Assembly: GCF_963678635.1 (NCBI RefSeq)
Contig: NC_087069.1
Location: 4,759,472-4,823,471 of the forward strand
DNA: 64,000 bases
Origin: Symsagittifera roscoffensis
Taxonomy: Eukaryota; Xenacoelomorpha; Acoela; Convolutidae
Direction: 5' to 3'
Of this stretch, positions 41,832 to 55,200 are shown piece by piece; the stretch's first letter is position 1; each line of letters starts with the position of its first letter. The notes under the pieces were generated by a model. That model was not told the origin of the DNA. It did not search any database and saw only the letters and a list, made by a program, of their open reading frames with translations. Both the position numbers and the translations under genes were made by a program.

Positions 41832-44800
41832 CGCTGGAAAAAACAACAACAAACGTGGAAAAGCAGCACAAAATATAATCAATTTTGTTATCATTCTCCA
41901 ACTGTAGGAAACTATTCTAATTTTGGGCCCTGAACTTTCCCCTGGAATGCATGAAACGATTTTGAAATTTAATTTGGGAACCCATGTCGCAATTTAGACA
42001 TAGAAGCATCTGAAATCGCTTCTTAATGAGCATCCAATTCGTTGCTAAGTGCTTACCAACTGTCGTCAAAAATGCAGCAAAACTTTATATTGTTCCGTTA
42101 AAGTTCTAGTTTTGTTATTAAAGGCTTCAGAATTAAGTAGTACCCTAATTTGTAATTAGCGAAAACCCCAACGCAAACTGAAACAAACGTGTATACCACC
42201 AATTACCGTTCCTTGAAAAATAATTTATATTTGATAATAATAGCGAAAATGTAAACTATAGGCGTACTTTGTAGATAACAACTGTAAAATCTCGGCGTAA
42301 CTGTTTGAGAATAACAAGTTAGCTTACAAGATCAAAGCTCAAGTTATCTTCAAATCGATTGAATGAGTTTTTGATGGTTAATTTTATCGAAAACTCATCA
42401 GTCGGAAATGATGCGCTGAAATTGACCTATTTTTAGATATTAGCGAAAAAAAAACAATTATGAATGGTTAATTTAACTTTGTTTTAACTTTTTTGTTCCT
42501 TGAGAAATCAGAATGAAAATCGGGCGCTTGGTAACATTGGTAGGTTTTTGCGGCAAATATCCTCTGAAGTTTGAAATCTTGTACTGTTACTACTTTTTCG
42601 TACTTATTTGATTGATACTTATTTATCAATGTATGATTGAACCATCTTGTGGGGTTTTTAAGAACTTTTTATTTAGGATACGAATTGACTTTTATTTAAA
42701 TTCAGCGAATAATGGCTTTCAAATGTCGCATTAACTTTTGCAATTTAACTGTTCAAGTTAGCTGATATATAATGGAAGGTTCCTGTGAAATGTTCGCGAC
42801 CGGTTTATTCTCAGTTTCAATTGCTGGACCTGCGTGCATAAAATATGGATAAATGAAATGCTTGTAAAACTAATCTAAAAAAATGAAAGAAAAATGTTTA
42901 AAAATTTTAATTTAAAAAAATAATAATAATAAATTAATATTTTTCTTTATTAAATGAAACAGAGTCAATTAAAACTCTCACCAATTAAAATTCTCGCCAA
43001 GCACAGAAAGCAACTCAAGTTGAACAAAAGAAAGAAAACATAATTTGTTTTAAAAATTGGTCGGATTTTTCTGTGCTTCTTGCACCGCAACCGGCATGGT
43101 TCATTTGCAAATCGCATGCTGTGATAGCTCAATTTGGTGTACATGAAATATATGATCACACCTTGGAATTTTGAAAAATCTTTGTCGTCTTAAATTGTTG
43201 TAGTCTTTTTTATTAGAACGCATTGAGATTCGTTTGATTGACGTAGGTCAGACTCTTATATAGGTCGTGATTATTTTTTTTCCTTTTTTTTCAGAAAAAG
43301 CCTCAAAATTCGTTCAGGCTCAAAGTTTTGCGGTTTGACTTTTGATTTGTTTTTAAGTTTAGTTCCTTTCCTTTGTAATTTTCACTGCCGAACAGCAAAA
43401 GTATAAAGGTCACGAAAAATTTGATCGACTTCCAGCTTAGAAAATGGAATTTAATTTTTGGATTTCCCAGCCAAATAGATAATTTACTTATTGATCGAGT
43501 CATATTGTATTAGTTTTATCAAAAAGTGTCAATCATAAATTGTTTTATAAATTCAAAGAGCCATAAGGCCATTTTTCTTTGAAATTCGAAAGTCGAGGTT
43601 TTTTCAAAAAAAATTATGTCAGTATTATTTTTTGTTTACTTGCGTACATGACTCTTTTCCAACTGTCTGTTGGCTATGCTTTTTTCCTAAAACTTGTAGC
43701 TATCAAATATGCTAACCTGCCATAATTTATGTTGAACGAATGCCAGAATGGTTAAGAGGTTTTCTAGAGATGTATAATAGATCTTAACTCGTAACCTATG
43801 CGATAAGCAAGGGTATCGTAGCGGGATTGTGGAGTTTTATCCATTTGCTTTTCAGTTAACTTAATTAAATTGTTGAGTTCCAGCAAAGAATTCTGGCCGT
43901 TTGACGCAAGTAACATTCTTGCTTGGGCTGACAAAGGCCAATGGTTCGAACTATGCTTTTTGAAATTTTCTGCTTTGAAAACATCAATATTCGGACTATC
44001 GTGTCTGGTTATTTTGATTGGCTAAATTAGACAGCTAGTGCTCGGAAACCATGTTTTGAAATGCCTTGAAAAAATTGTTTGTTTTTTGTAAACTTTTATA
44101 TAGTCGATTTGTAAGATTTTTGCGAGTAATTAGGAGACATGAATGAGTAGAGTTTCATGTATTTGTTTATCGTAATTACTTTTTGTTTTGGTCATAGACT
44201 CTGAAAAATTCTCGTCTGAAATAAAAAAAGATTTTGGCTGAGTTTGTCAAATAACCATTTATAACTGATTTGATGAGTGAATCGTGGCTAGTAACAAAAA
44301 TAGTATAGAAAACTATGGCATTTTTGCAAAGTATTTTTTTTGCGTTTTTAAATTGTGTATTGTGGTTTTATTTAATCGCAGTTTGGGCTAATTTCTCGTT
44401 TTTCCGGATTTTCAAAGAATAGTCTTGAGATGCAAATTTTCTTTGATCGGTTTTATCTCTCAAACAAATATTAGCAGCAATCTTCTATTTTACCGTGTTT
44501 TTTTTTCAAATATGACTAAATTTTGTATAAATTTTAGAAACATTTGTGTTCGTGTAATTAGCTATACTATGCCATCTTTTTTCAACTAATTAGGCTAGCT
44601 CTCTAAAGTCTCAAGGTGAGAACAAAAGATATCAGATTTATATTGTTCCTGTTTATATAGTTCCTTGTCATGTAGAATTTAATCTTACTTTTGCAAGCAG
44701 CTTCCGCTGCTCTGGTTATGCTAATTGTTCCGACCACCATAGCTAGGTAGAAACTTTTGGTTATTTTGGTTGTTGCGACTACCAAAGCTGGATAGAAGTT

Positions 44801-47800
44801 TTGCGTTTCGGTTTTTCTTTCGATATAAAATCAGGTAACACGAATCAATATCAGAAAGGAATCGAGCTCAATTTAAAATTGCCGAACTTTCTTTGTTTCA
44901 AAATCCCAGCGAAAAGAAGTTTGCTAATGCTTTCAATTCTGCTTTTTTCTTGCCCCGACTTTCGAAGAAGCGTAATATCTATGCTTGGGATGGGTTTTTA
45001 TTCAATCAATTTTCGGCTTTTTAACTCAACATTTTGACACATTTTTTGCCATCTAAAAACATTGTTGTTTTGAGGCTCAATTTTAAAAATTTATTCCACC
45101 TGTGGTTGTTTTAGTGAAGTTATGGGGCTTTGAAAACGCTAATTTGGCCAATTCGGGATAATTAACGCGCGACATTTTACGCTCTTATAACACGCGTAAG
45201 CGGCGTATGAATGTGTTTCAAATTGAATTGAGGCAGGTTAATTTGTTTTAACCTTAGGACACAAGAAGCTATGTTCATTTTTTGTAGTTAACGTTAACGT
45301 GCGACGGGATAATTGAAAGAATAAATGGAAACCATTTTTTCCAATTATTTTGTCAATTTTTCAGCCAAAAAACTTTTTAATTGGCCTAAACTACTCTAAC
45401 AACATTGAACGCTTTGCCCTGATATACGAACAGTCTTGCTCACTTTCAACACTGAATTTGCATATAATCAAGCGCTAAATTACATCAGATTTTGAGGATA
45501 TTAATACAAGCTCAGGTAATTTTTACATACCACCTTAAAACTGATGTTCTGAGCTCAAGTGATTTCTCTTTTGGTCATATGCCGTAACGTTAGGGTGCTT
45601 GAAAATTGCCAATTGGGGATAATTACTGAGGTATTTTTACCAGCTTAGTTATTACGCGCAGTCGAAATAATCCGGCTTTTTTTCGAAATTGTGCCGACCT
45701 AAGAACTCAAAACATGGTATTGAGTTTTAATTTATCGTCGCAACATGGCTTTAAAAGATCAGAATTCTTTGTTCTGATTTGTTTCAAGATTGATTATATC
45801 GTGAGAAGAGATTATTTGTTTGAAGAATGACTTAGGGCTTATAAATCTAGGATTTGTAGTTATTCGGTAACACAGCGCAATCATGTTTCGTTTTATGAAG
45901 GGCGAGCTGCGGGATACATAATATAGTGACCTCTTAGATTATCCGCATTATAAACGTTTTAAGGTGTTAAATTTACCATCTGCTTGAGTTCAAAAATCAA
46001 AATTTTGAAATCAAAATTTTTGGGGCTGTCATTTGGTTTCAAATATTCAATTCCAGCTGATGTCGACTACAAATATAATCATCCAATTTTGTTTGAAAAT
46101 ATGATATAACTTCAGCGTCTGAAAAAATATGCCCCATGTTTCTGACAAGTTTCTAATCATTGAGGTTTTATTACTGCAATAAATTGGCATTTTTATTGAC
46201 ACCGCGCCATCTAGGGTACATTAAAAGCAAAGCAAATTCTGTTTTTTTTGTCCTTAGTTTTTCAAAGCACTTTAATCTTTATTTGTTTTCAGTCTGCAGT
46301 TTGCAATTGAAACATGTAAATTTTATTGCTTCAGGGTAAATTGAGCCCTTTTTTGTAATCGAAAAGGGAAGTGCGTTGATGTATGCATTACATGTAAGAT
46401 TTTTCATTTCCTCCTGTGTTAAGAGAATAACACCATTAATATAATTCAACCTCGAGGCGATGTTTCTGAGCTATTCAGTCCCAGAAGAGTTAGAGGCATT
46501 TCATTTTTATTTGCGTCATTTAGAAATTTTCTGGGGGCTTGTCACAAAATTAGGGTGAAAATTTCTGGTAATTGTTCAAAAAAATTAAAAAGAAAAAAAA
46601 TAAATAGAATTTTCAAAATTACAATAGATTCAACACTAAAATTGTGCAATCAATTTTTTTGTTCCGGTGGCCGCGGTTTTTTTTCACTTTTCTGTTGTGT
46701 ATATTAATTTTACTTCACTTTTCCAGGATGTTAATTTGATCTAATGTTTTTTGTTCCTGTACCGAATTGAACGCTTTGATGTTTTTCTCTCAGATCGTAT
46801 TTGTTGTTTTTGTCTTAATTATCAATTTACGGCCATTATTTCTCAAGTTTCCTTATGATTTAAATGGATATTCAATTGGTTTTGAATAGGTGGAGTTTTA
46901 AAAATCAGTGTTTCAAAGCAAATTAGCTTTTTCATTGTGGAAAAAAGAATCAATTTGTTAATAGCGAGTTGACCTCTTATCAAGTTAAATTTGAATTATA
47001 GGCTGACATCAGTGGGTCTAGGAAAACAGGCCGACGGGACTTCAAGCCAAAGGAACTTCAGTTCGAAATTTGAACTTTACAAGCCCGTTGATTTTCAAAA
47101 ATTTAGGCAAGTTTATGAAAACTCCAATAACTAGTGAAGAAAGATTATGAAATTCAGAAATTCTTCAATAAAATTTTCAAATTAATCATATTTCACAACT
47201 TAATAAGAAAATATTCGGCTAGAAGTCCCTAGTCTTACGATTCGGCTTGAAGTCCCGTCGGCTTGATGTCCGGTACCCGACAACAGTACGTCCTGTATCT
47301 TGTCAGGAAAGAATGAAACGTGACCAAGTTCGATTTTAAAGGTCGTTTCTATTTTTGTACCCTTTTTTCTACTCCAAATTCGCCTCAAAAAACATCCGAT
47401 TGACCGCTTGGAAAATTTAACATGACAACACTGCCTTAAATAGATGAAAAGGCTGTCAAATAAATAAATGGGTTGTTTTTGGTGGTCGCTGAGGCGTCGT
47501 GTTAAACAGTTATTTGAGATAAAATGCCAGAAATCCTGGACTTACTGGAGCTGTTTTTACGTGTAAACAACATGATAATAAATACAAATATTAAGATTTT
47601 AAAAAATCTTTTTTATCATTAAACGGTTGTTTAAACGGTCTATTACAAAAAAATATATATTTTGACTCAGAAATCAATAAATATTGAATTTGGGCAGAGA
47701 ATTTTGTGTAATTAAACTTGAACTAAATTTCTGATTGAATGGCATTGGCTGCCTAATTTTTCGTTCTGCTTTTTGAATTACTTTATTCTGTTGAACCAAC

Positions 47801-49151
47801 TTGTCGCGAAAAGGTCAAGTTCATAGTTCTTCTTTCAGATAGCTGTATATGTCCTGTAGATTAGCCCCTCCCTACAAGTTGATTTGTTACACCGAATGAA
47901 GTGCTCGACAACATTGACGAAATTAAAACAGTTGCCATTACGTTATAGCCTTATTTCATCATCATTTCATATTTCTTTTTACTCTTGTAGTTTAGGTTGT
48001 CTTAGATGGCATTACAAGTATCAGTTTAAAAACAACCACATAAACTTCGCCGAATTTCGTGACAATGCTTTACTGAAAAATGGAATAAACGTTGATTGAT
48101 ATCATTTGGTCAAAGTATTGCACTCGGTTCTATTGGCGTAAGACTTGCAATAAATTTTAAACAGCTCCCTGAAATGCTGTGAATTAAGATTTCACGCTTG
48201 AAAAATTTCTTTACAGGTCAAGTAACAGGGATGGAATTTATCCTGTAATTTGATACGACTAAAGCTGCCATCAGAAATTGCTACCATTGTTGTATTATCT
48301 ACATTCAATTCAGCCACCAGAATTGGTGTGAAACTCAATAGACTATTATTGGTTACTTGTTCCTTCATTTAATATTGTAGCAGTATAGCTTATCTTTTTT
48401 CTCTGATTCGTTTTCTTCTTTCTCTCTTGTTGTCAATAATATCTCGAGATATCTTTCAAAGGTGCTAGATTGTCCTAATAATAAGACCCTTTTCCATTAT
48501 TTTAGTTACTCTGCTTCCAAACGATTTCTTTTTGCAATCAAATTGAACCGAATACATCAAGGAAGTTGAACTTTTGTTACATGATTTGATATCTTTTTGA
48601 TGCAATTATATTCACTGTTGATTTTTTCAGTTTCTAATTACGAAGACCTATAAATACTCATATTCTACTTTTATTTCCTCTAAATCATCTAAACATTATT
48701 AAAAAGCGACCTTTTGCCTCTTTGCAAGTGTCATTTTGTTTCTTATAAATCAACAAAATGCAAAGATAAGGACGACCAATGCAAAAGGTTATGCTATGAA
48801 TTAACAAACCAAGTAGAAGGCGAACTTATTTAAATTCTTTGAATTGGTAATTTAAAGTTTACTTGGTAACAGGCCTGAAACTTGTATAGATTGCTGTTAA
48901 ATTGCAAAGGTGCTTCTCGTACTTGGTCATAATTCCTAGTACCACTGATAAGTTATCAATCTACTGATTCGAGTCGACTGAATTTACGGTTGGTTAGCTT
49001 CTGAAATAGATTTATCTTCTCGCGCTATTCTGGCTAGTTATAGCTGGTTACTAACCTTACTTATCCTTGTCTTTCAATTTGATCTGGTTACTCTAACCCT
49101 GGAAAGGATATCTGGATTTTGGAACTGTTCTTCAGTTCTGTTCAAGTAGCC
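41832..49151. other. Long gene-poor region between GGNBP2 and DPP8/9
   Basis: About 7.3 kb of AT-rich DNA with many T-runs. I found an R1 repeat copy (about 43290-43690), tRNA-like segments near 43745 and 43930, and a short duplicated segment near 44735-44800 (ACCA-AGCT-GGTAGAA, two copies). No frame has coding character. Untranslated exons of DPP8/9 could lie near its right end: a possible acceptor CAG ends at 49135, just before the first coding ATG. Confidence 0.5.
43290..43690 (+). repeat. Dispersed intronic repeat family R1, copy
   Basis: It begins at AAAAAGCCTCAAAATTCG, continues through AACAGCAAAAGTATAAAGG, GATCGACTTCCAG, ATTGATCGAG and CATAAATTGTT, and ends at CTGTCTGTTGGCTATG. It shares all blocks with the copy at 62755. 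Confidence 0.7.
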
Positions 49152-49238
49152 ATGCATTCTGGGGGTCCCTCGATGACCAACTCTGCCGGTCTACCCCCTC
49201 AACCGCCAGTTGACAACACAAAAGCCAGAAAAACCAAG
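49152..49238 (+). CDS. DPP8/9: DPP8/9 coding exon 1
   Basis: ATG at 49152, second possible ATG at 49173, donor AAG|GTAACT at 49239. It encodes a Pro-rich, basic N-terminus without family similarity. The phase fits exon 2, but this exon is the least certain. Confidence 0.6.
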
Positions 49239-52200
49239 GTAACTACGTTATTTTTTTCAAAACAAATTTTTTTCGCACAAGTTGGAGGTCAAAGGATTCA
49301 GAGTAATGAACATAGTGAAGACTCTTATATAGGTCTTTTTTAAGGAAAAGCCTTAAAAGTATCTAATACTTACAGATGTGCATTCATACCTATTGATGCA
49401 TTTATGAATGCACTTAGGTGTATATGCACTTTTTGGGTTCAATTGAAATTCATCTGCAGAAGTGACGTAAATAGCACTCTCCAAAGACGAACATAGGAGT
49501 GGCGCGAAAAAAAAAACGTGAACGATTTCTAGTTTCGAAAGTGGAATTTATTTTTCAGATTTCCAGCGGAATAAAAACGTCAATTATTGATCCAGTTTTC
49601 TCTAGTTGGTGTGACGTTATCAAAAAAGCGCTCATCATAAATTGTTCTAGAAATTCAAAGAGCTTAAAGGGTATCTATTTTTTTCTTTGAATATCGAAAG
49701 TTGAGATATGTTCAAGAAAGTCAGTGTTTTTCATATGTTTACTTGCGTTCATTATTCTTTTCCAATCTTCGATTGGCTATGTTTACTAATTGTTCCGCTC
49801 ATTGAAAACGGGAAGGAACGTTGTTTCTGTTTTTTTTTGTTCTACACGCAAATCAGCTACCACAAATAATGATCAGAGAGAGTTGAGTGGTATATCATAT
49901 TGAAGCTTTTTCAATCATATCAATTGAAGGTATATCATTTAAAGATCATGATTTCAAAATACATTCAAAACATTTTCATATTGTCGAGAATAACTGGTTT
50001 GTTTTTGATTTTTAGTTTGGTTTTGAGCGAAAAACGCGATCGAGTAACGTTCGTTATATGGAATTTTTTTTTTAAATAGTTAAGGCTCACAAAACTTGAT
50101 TTTAATATCAAGAAGTTTAGATTTGTATTTTTTCAGCGCTTATTTGGCGATAAAGATTTGCAAAAAATTAAAACTTTTGTACAAAAAAAAAATTAATTTT
50201 GTTTTCATCTTTTTTTGATATTATTTTTTTGAAAACAAATTAGTCGATCATGCCTTCTTCACTAGCTCTCTACGCGATTGGTTAGTTATCGGATCAACCC
50301 ATCCTTTAAAAACGAAACCAATTTGAAAAAAAATATTGATTTTTTTTATGAATATGGTCGGAACATTATGTGCTACTTGCACAGCAACCGGTCATTTTTG
50401 TTTTCTTTTTTTTTCTATGTAAAATCAGTTTCCACAAATATGCATAGCAACGGGCTATCCTTGTTTTGTTTTTTCTTTTCGAAGCAAAAACAGGTCCCGC
50501 AAATGTTCATCTGAATGGGTCAAGTGATAGATCATATTAAAGCTCTTTCAGTCGTGATCTGAGCGACATCAAAAAGTGTTCGGAAACATTTTCTCAGTAT
50601 CGAGAAAAACAATTTTGAAATTTCTGGTTTTCGGTTTGATGTCAACCTTAAGGTTAGCGTGCAAGCTTATGATAGCTTATTTGTGCTGAGTGTAAACGTG
50701 AATTGTTTTCTTATTTGAGTAAACTAGTTTTTAGAGTTTTTAGCGGCAATTTGGGAATCAAAACTTTTAAATTTCCAAAAATGGTTTCTAATTTTTTTAA
50801 AAACTTTTTCGTTTTGCTAATCAATAAAAAAAAAATTTTCCGTCTGGCTTTTTTTACTATGACTTTCGATTATGACTAAGTTATTTGGTTTATTCCGATT
50901 CTTTTTATCACACCACGCAGAAAAATTGACACTTGTGAACATGTCAAAAATCACAAGTTTTATAAATTTTTTGTTTTCCTAGTCATTTCTCTACAAAAAC
51001 GTTTTCCAATTGGCCTATTTTACTATGACTGTCGAACACGCCTATATTCTGTTTTTTTTTTGTTCAGTTGTTTTCATCTACCGCGCAGAAAAAACGACAT
51101 TAATATGAAAAATCTCTGCTACCCTCGCAGCAACCGAATATCCTGGTTGTTCCGACCATTTGAAAAACGTGGAGGAACTTTGAATTCGGGTTTGTTTCTT
51201 TTTCGTTTTCCACGAAAAATCAGGGACTACAAATAATCTTTGGCCTGGGTTGTGTGATATGTCATATCAAAGCCCCTTCAATCGTTATTCAATCGAATTG
51301 GAAAATTTTTCAAAAATTTTCCTTATTTCGAAAAAAAAAACGTTTGAAATTTTCAATTTTCTGTATTATTTCGAGCAAAGCGCAGCGAGCTGGCTTAAGA
51401 CTGCTCATAAGCTGATATATGCCTAATTTGAGACGTTGTAACTCAATTTTAAGCAAGTAAAAATAGTTCTTGGATTTTTTTTAGCTTTATTTTGGGAACC
51501 AAAAACTTCGAAAAACTCAATTATTGTTTTTGTTTCTTAGTCATTTTTGTGCAATGTTTTTTTTTGTTCAGATGTTTCGATCTAACACGCCTAAAAATCG
51601 ACACTTCAATGAACATTCTCTGCTACTTTCCTACCTTTTGAAAAATGGGAATTAACTTTGTATTCGGGTTCGTTTTTTTTCTTCACGCTAAATCAGGTGC
51701 TACAAATAATCATCGGACTGAATTGAGTGAGTGATATATTATTTTAAAGCCCCATCAATTGTGATTTGATCGAAAAATATTCCTGGTTTCGAGAAAAACC
51801 GGTTTGAAATTTTTGATTTTTCGTCTTAGTTCGTTTTGAAGAAAAACAATTTGGAAAAAAAATTTTGTTCTACTTTTTTTTTCCCAGTTTTTTTTCTTCG
51901 AAAACCTTCCTCAATTGGCCTATTTTATGATGGTTTTCAAACACGCCTACGTACTATTTCGGTCAGATGTTTTTATCCTCCACGCAGAAAAAGTGACATT
52001 AGTGTGAACATTCTGTGCTACTTGCACAGCAGCCGGCTATCCCTATTTTTTTTTATTTCCCACGTAAAATCACGTCCCCCAAATTTTCATCGGGCTGGAT
52101 CGAGTGATATATCCTTTTAAAGCTCTTTCAATTGTGATTCGAGCGACATCGAGATGTTTCCGAAAAATTTTTCTCAGTATCGAGAAAGATAGTTTTGAAA

Positions 52201-55200
52201 ATTTCGATTTTTGGTCTTAAGTCAACCTTATAAGGATAGCGGGCAGGCTTGAATAGCTTGTTTGTGCTAAGTTGAAACGTGAATTCTTTGTTTTAATTTA
52301 GTAAAGTTTATTTTTGGAGTTTTTAAGCGCCAATTTGGGAATCAAAAAATTTTAATTTCCAAAAACTTTCCAATTTTTTTTTAATTTTTCGTTTTGCTAA
52401 TCATAAAAAAACTTTTTCCGTCTGGCCTATTTTACTATGACCTTCGATTATGCCTAAGTTTTTTGGTTTTTTCCGATTTTTTTATCACACCCTGCAGAAA
52501 AGTTGACACTAATGTGAACAATCTGTGCTACTTGCACAGCAACCGGCCATCCTTCTTTTCGTTTTTTTTTTGTTTTCCACGCAAAATCAGGTTTCCACAA
52601 ATATTCATGTGAATGAGTCGAGTGATAAATCATGGTAAAGCTGTTTCAGTCGTGAGTCGTTCGATAACAAAAAATTTTCGAAAACTTTTTTCAGTATCGA
52701 GAAAAACAATTTTGAAGTTTTTGGTTTTGTCTAATGTCAACCTTTTAAGGTTAGTGGGCAGGCTTTAATAGCTTACTTATGCTGAGTTCAAACTTGAGTT
52801 CTTTGTTTTATTTGAGTAAAGTCAACTTTAACTGTTTATGGCGGCAGTTTTGGAATCAAAAATTTCATATTTCAAAAAGTTTCGACAAGTTTCTTTGAAT
52901 TTTTTTTTCTTTTTGTTTTCCTCTTCATTTTTCTTCAAAAACTGCTTTCCAATTAGCCTATTTTACTGTAACCATCGAACACGCCTACGTTCTGTTTTTT
53001 CGTTCAGATATTTAATTTTACCACGCAGAAAAAATGACATAGTGTGAACGTTCTGTGCTACTTGCACAGCAACCGGCTGTCCTTGTTTTCTTTTTTTTTG
53101 TTTTCCACGCAAAATCAGGTTTCCACAAATATTCATGTGAATGAGTCGAGTGATAAATCATGGCAAAGCTGTTTCAGTCGTGAGTCGTTCGATAACAAAA
53201 AATTTTCGAAAAATTTTTTCAGTATCGAGAAAAACAATTTTGAAGTTTTTGGTTTTGTCTAATGTCAACCTTTTAAGGTTAGTGGGCAGGCTTTAATAGC
53301 TTACTTATGCTGAGTTCAAACTTGAGTTCTTTGTTTTATTTGAGTAAAGTCAAATTTAACTGTTTATGGCGGCAGTTTTGGAATCAAAAGTTTCATATTT
53401 CAAAAAGTTTCGACAAGTTTGTTTGAATTTTTTTTTTCTTTTTGTTTTCCTCTTCATTTTTCTTCAAAAACTGCTTTCCAATTAGCCTATTTTACTGTAA
53501 CTATCGAACACGCCTACGTTCTGTTTTTTCGTTCAGATATTTAATTTTACCACGCAGAAAAAATGACATAGTGTGAACGTTCTGTGCTACTTGCACAGCA
53601 ACCGGCTGTCCTTGTTTTCTTTTTTTTGTTTTCCACGCAAAATCAGGTTCTGCAAATATTCATCTGAATGGATTGAGTGATATATGGTATCAAAGTATTT
53701 TCAGTCGTGATTCGAGCAAAATCAAAAAGTTGTGGAAAAAATTTCTCAATTTTGAGAAAATTAGTTTCGAAATTTTTGATTGATCGTCTGTCAACCTTAA
53801 AGGTTAGCGGGCAGGCTTTAATAGCTGATTTATGCTGAGTTTGAACGTGAATTCTTTGTTTTAATTGTGTAAATTCTGTTTTAGCGGCAACTTGGGAATC
53901 AAAATTTTCAAAATTCAATAATTTCGACAAGTTTTTTCAAAGTTTTTATTAATTTTTTTAAAGTTTTTCGAGTCATTTTTTCACATTTTCCAAATGGCCT
54001 TTTTGACAATGACTGTCAAACACGTCTACGTTCTGTTTTTCGTTCAGATATCTCTATCTACCACGCAGAAAAACGACACTAATATGAACATTCTCGGTTA
54101 CTTGCACAGCAACCGGCTTTCCTATTTGTTCCGACCATTTGAAAAATGTGGAGGAACTTTGTATTCGGGTTTGTTTCTTTTTCGTTTTCCACGAAAAATC
54201 AGGGACTACAAATAGTCTTTGGACTGGATTGAGTGATATATGATATTCAAGCCCTTTCAATAGCTATCCGCATGACATAAACAACATTTTCGGTCCAATA
54301 TCAAGCTTATAAGATTAGCGTGCAGGCTTACAGTAGCTTAATAATTCTGCTTTTAAGCCGTAAAATCTTGGTTTTACTTGAGTAAATTTATGAGTTTACT
54401 TTTTTGTTCAGATTTTTTCATCACAACAAGCAGAAAAAACTACACTAATTTGGAAAAAAAACTATTTAGAGTTTTTGAAGACTATGGTCGGAACATTCTG
54501 TTCTAATTGCACAGTCACCGGTCATCCTTATTTAAAATAGATTTTTTTTCAAGAATATTTAACGCATCGACAAAAATAAAAGCAACACTCGCATAGCTAT
54601 GGTAAAACTGTTGTCTTAGCCAGAAAAGCTGTGACAATGAACCCGAACAAATTTAGGTGGCCGAAATTTAAAACTTAAAACTGAAAACTTTCCGTAAAAA
54701 AATAATCTACAACTTGGATGCTGATATATTCTGGGCTGTTCATTAAATTTTTCTTAAAAGCCAGTAGTGAAATTTAATCAGTCACCATTTTTTTCATATA
54801 TAAATTGTTTATAGAGGAAAAAATCTTTTTCTTGAGCTTTATATTCTTACAAGACGCTTACTTCACGACACCGCTGATTAAAATATGTTGGCTATGTTCA
54901 GATTTCTCAGATTACGAGATTTTTTAACCTTTTTGTCTCCTAGAGTTCATTGTCACTTTTTCAGCCTTCTGTTGGCTCAGTGTTGTTTGATTTCATTCAG
55001 TTCGTGATATTCAAAGAATTTTAAGCTGACTTGTTTCACATGGCACACGAAGTTTAAAAAAAGATGAAAGTCGCTTTTTACCCTTTATTGCGACTTCCTT
55101 TTGTTTTCTGTTATTTTTCCGAATTGTTGCTTAATTCAGCTTCAAAAATTAATAAGGGGCACGTAGGTGGCCTGTAAATCGGAAGAATGGGCAGGTTTTT

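Noticed and set aside
41832-49151. Short frames in the gene-poor spacer
   Set aside because: All are under 80 codons, AT-driven, and show no splice-compatible chain or similarity.
50270-54540. The tandem array considered as a CRISPR or a coding repeat
   Set aside because: Units are about 520 bp, degenerate, intronic and eukaryotic; the small frames in them are poly-Phe/Ser artefacts.
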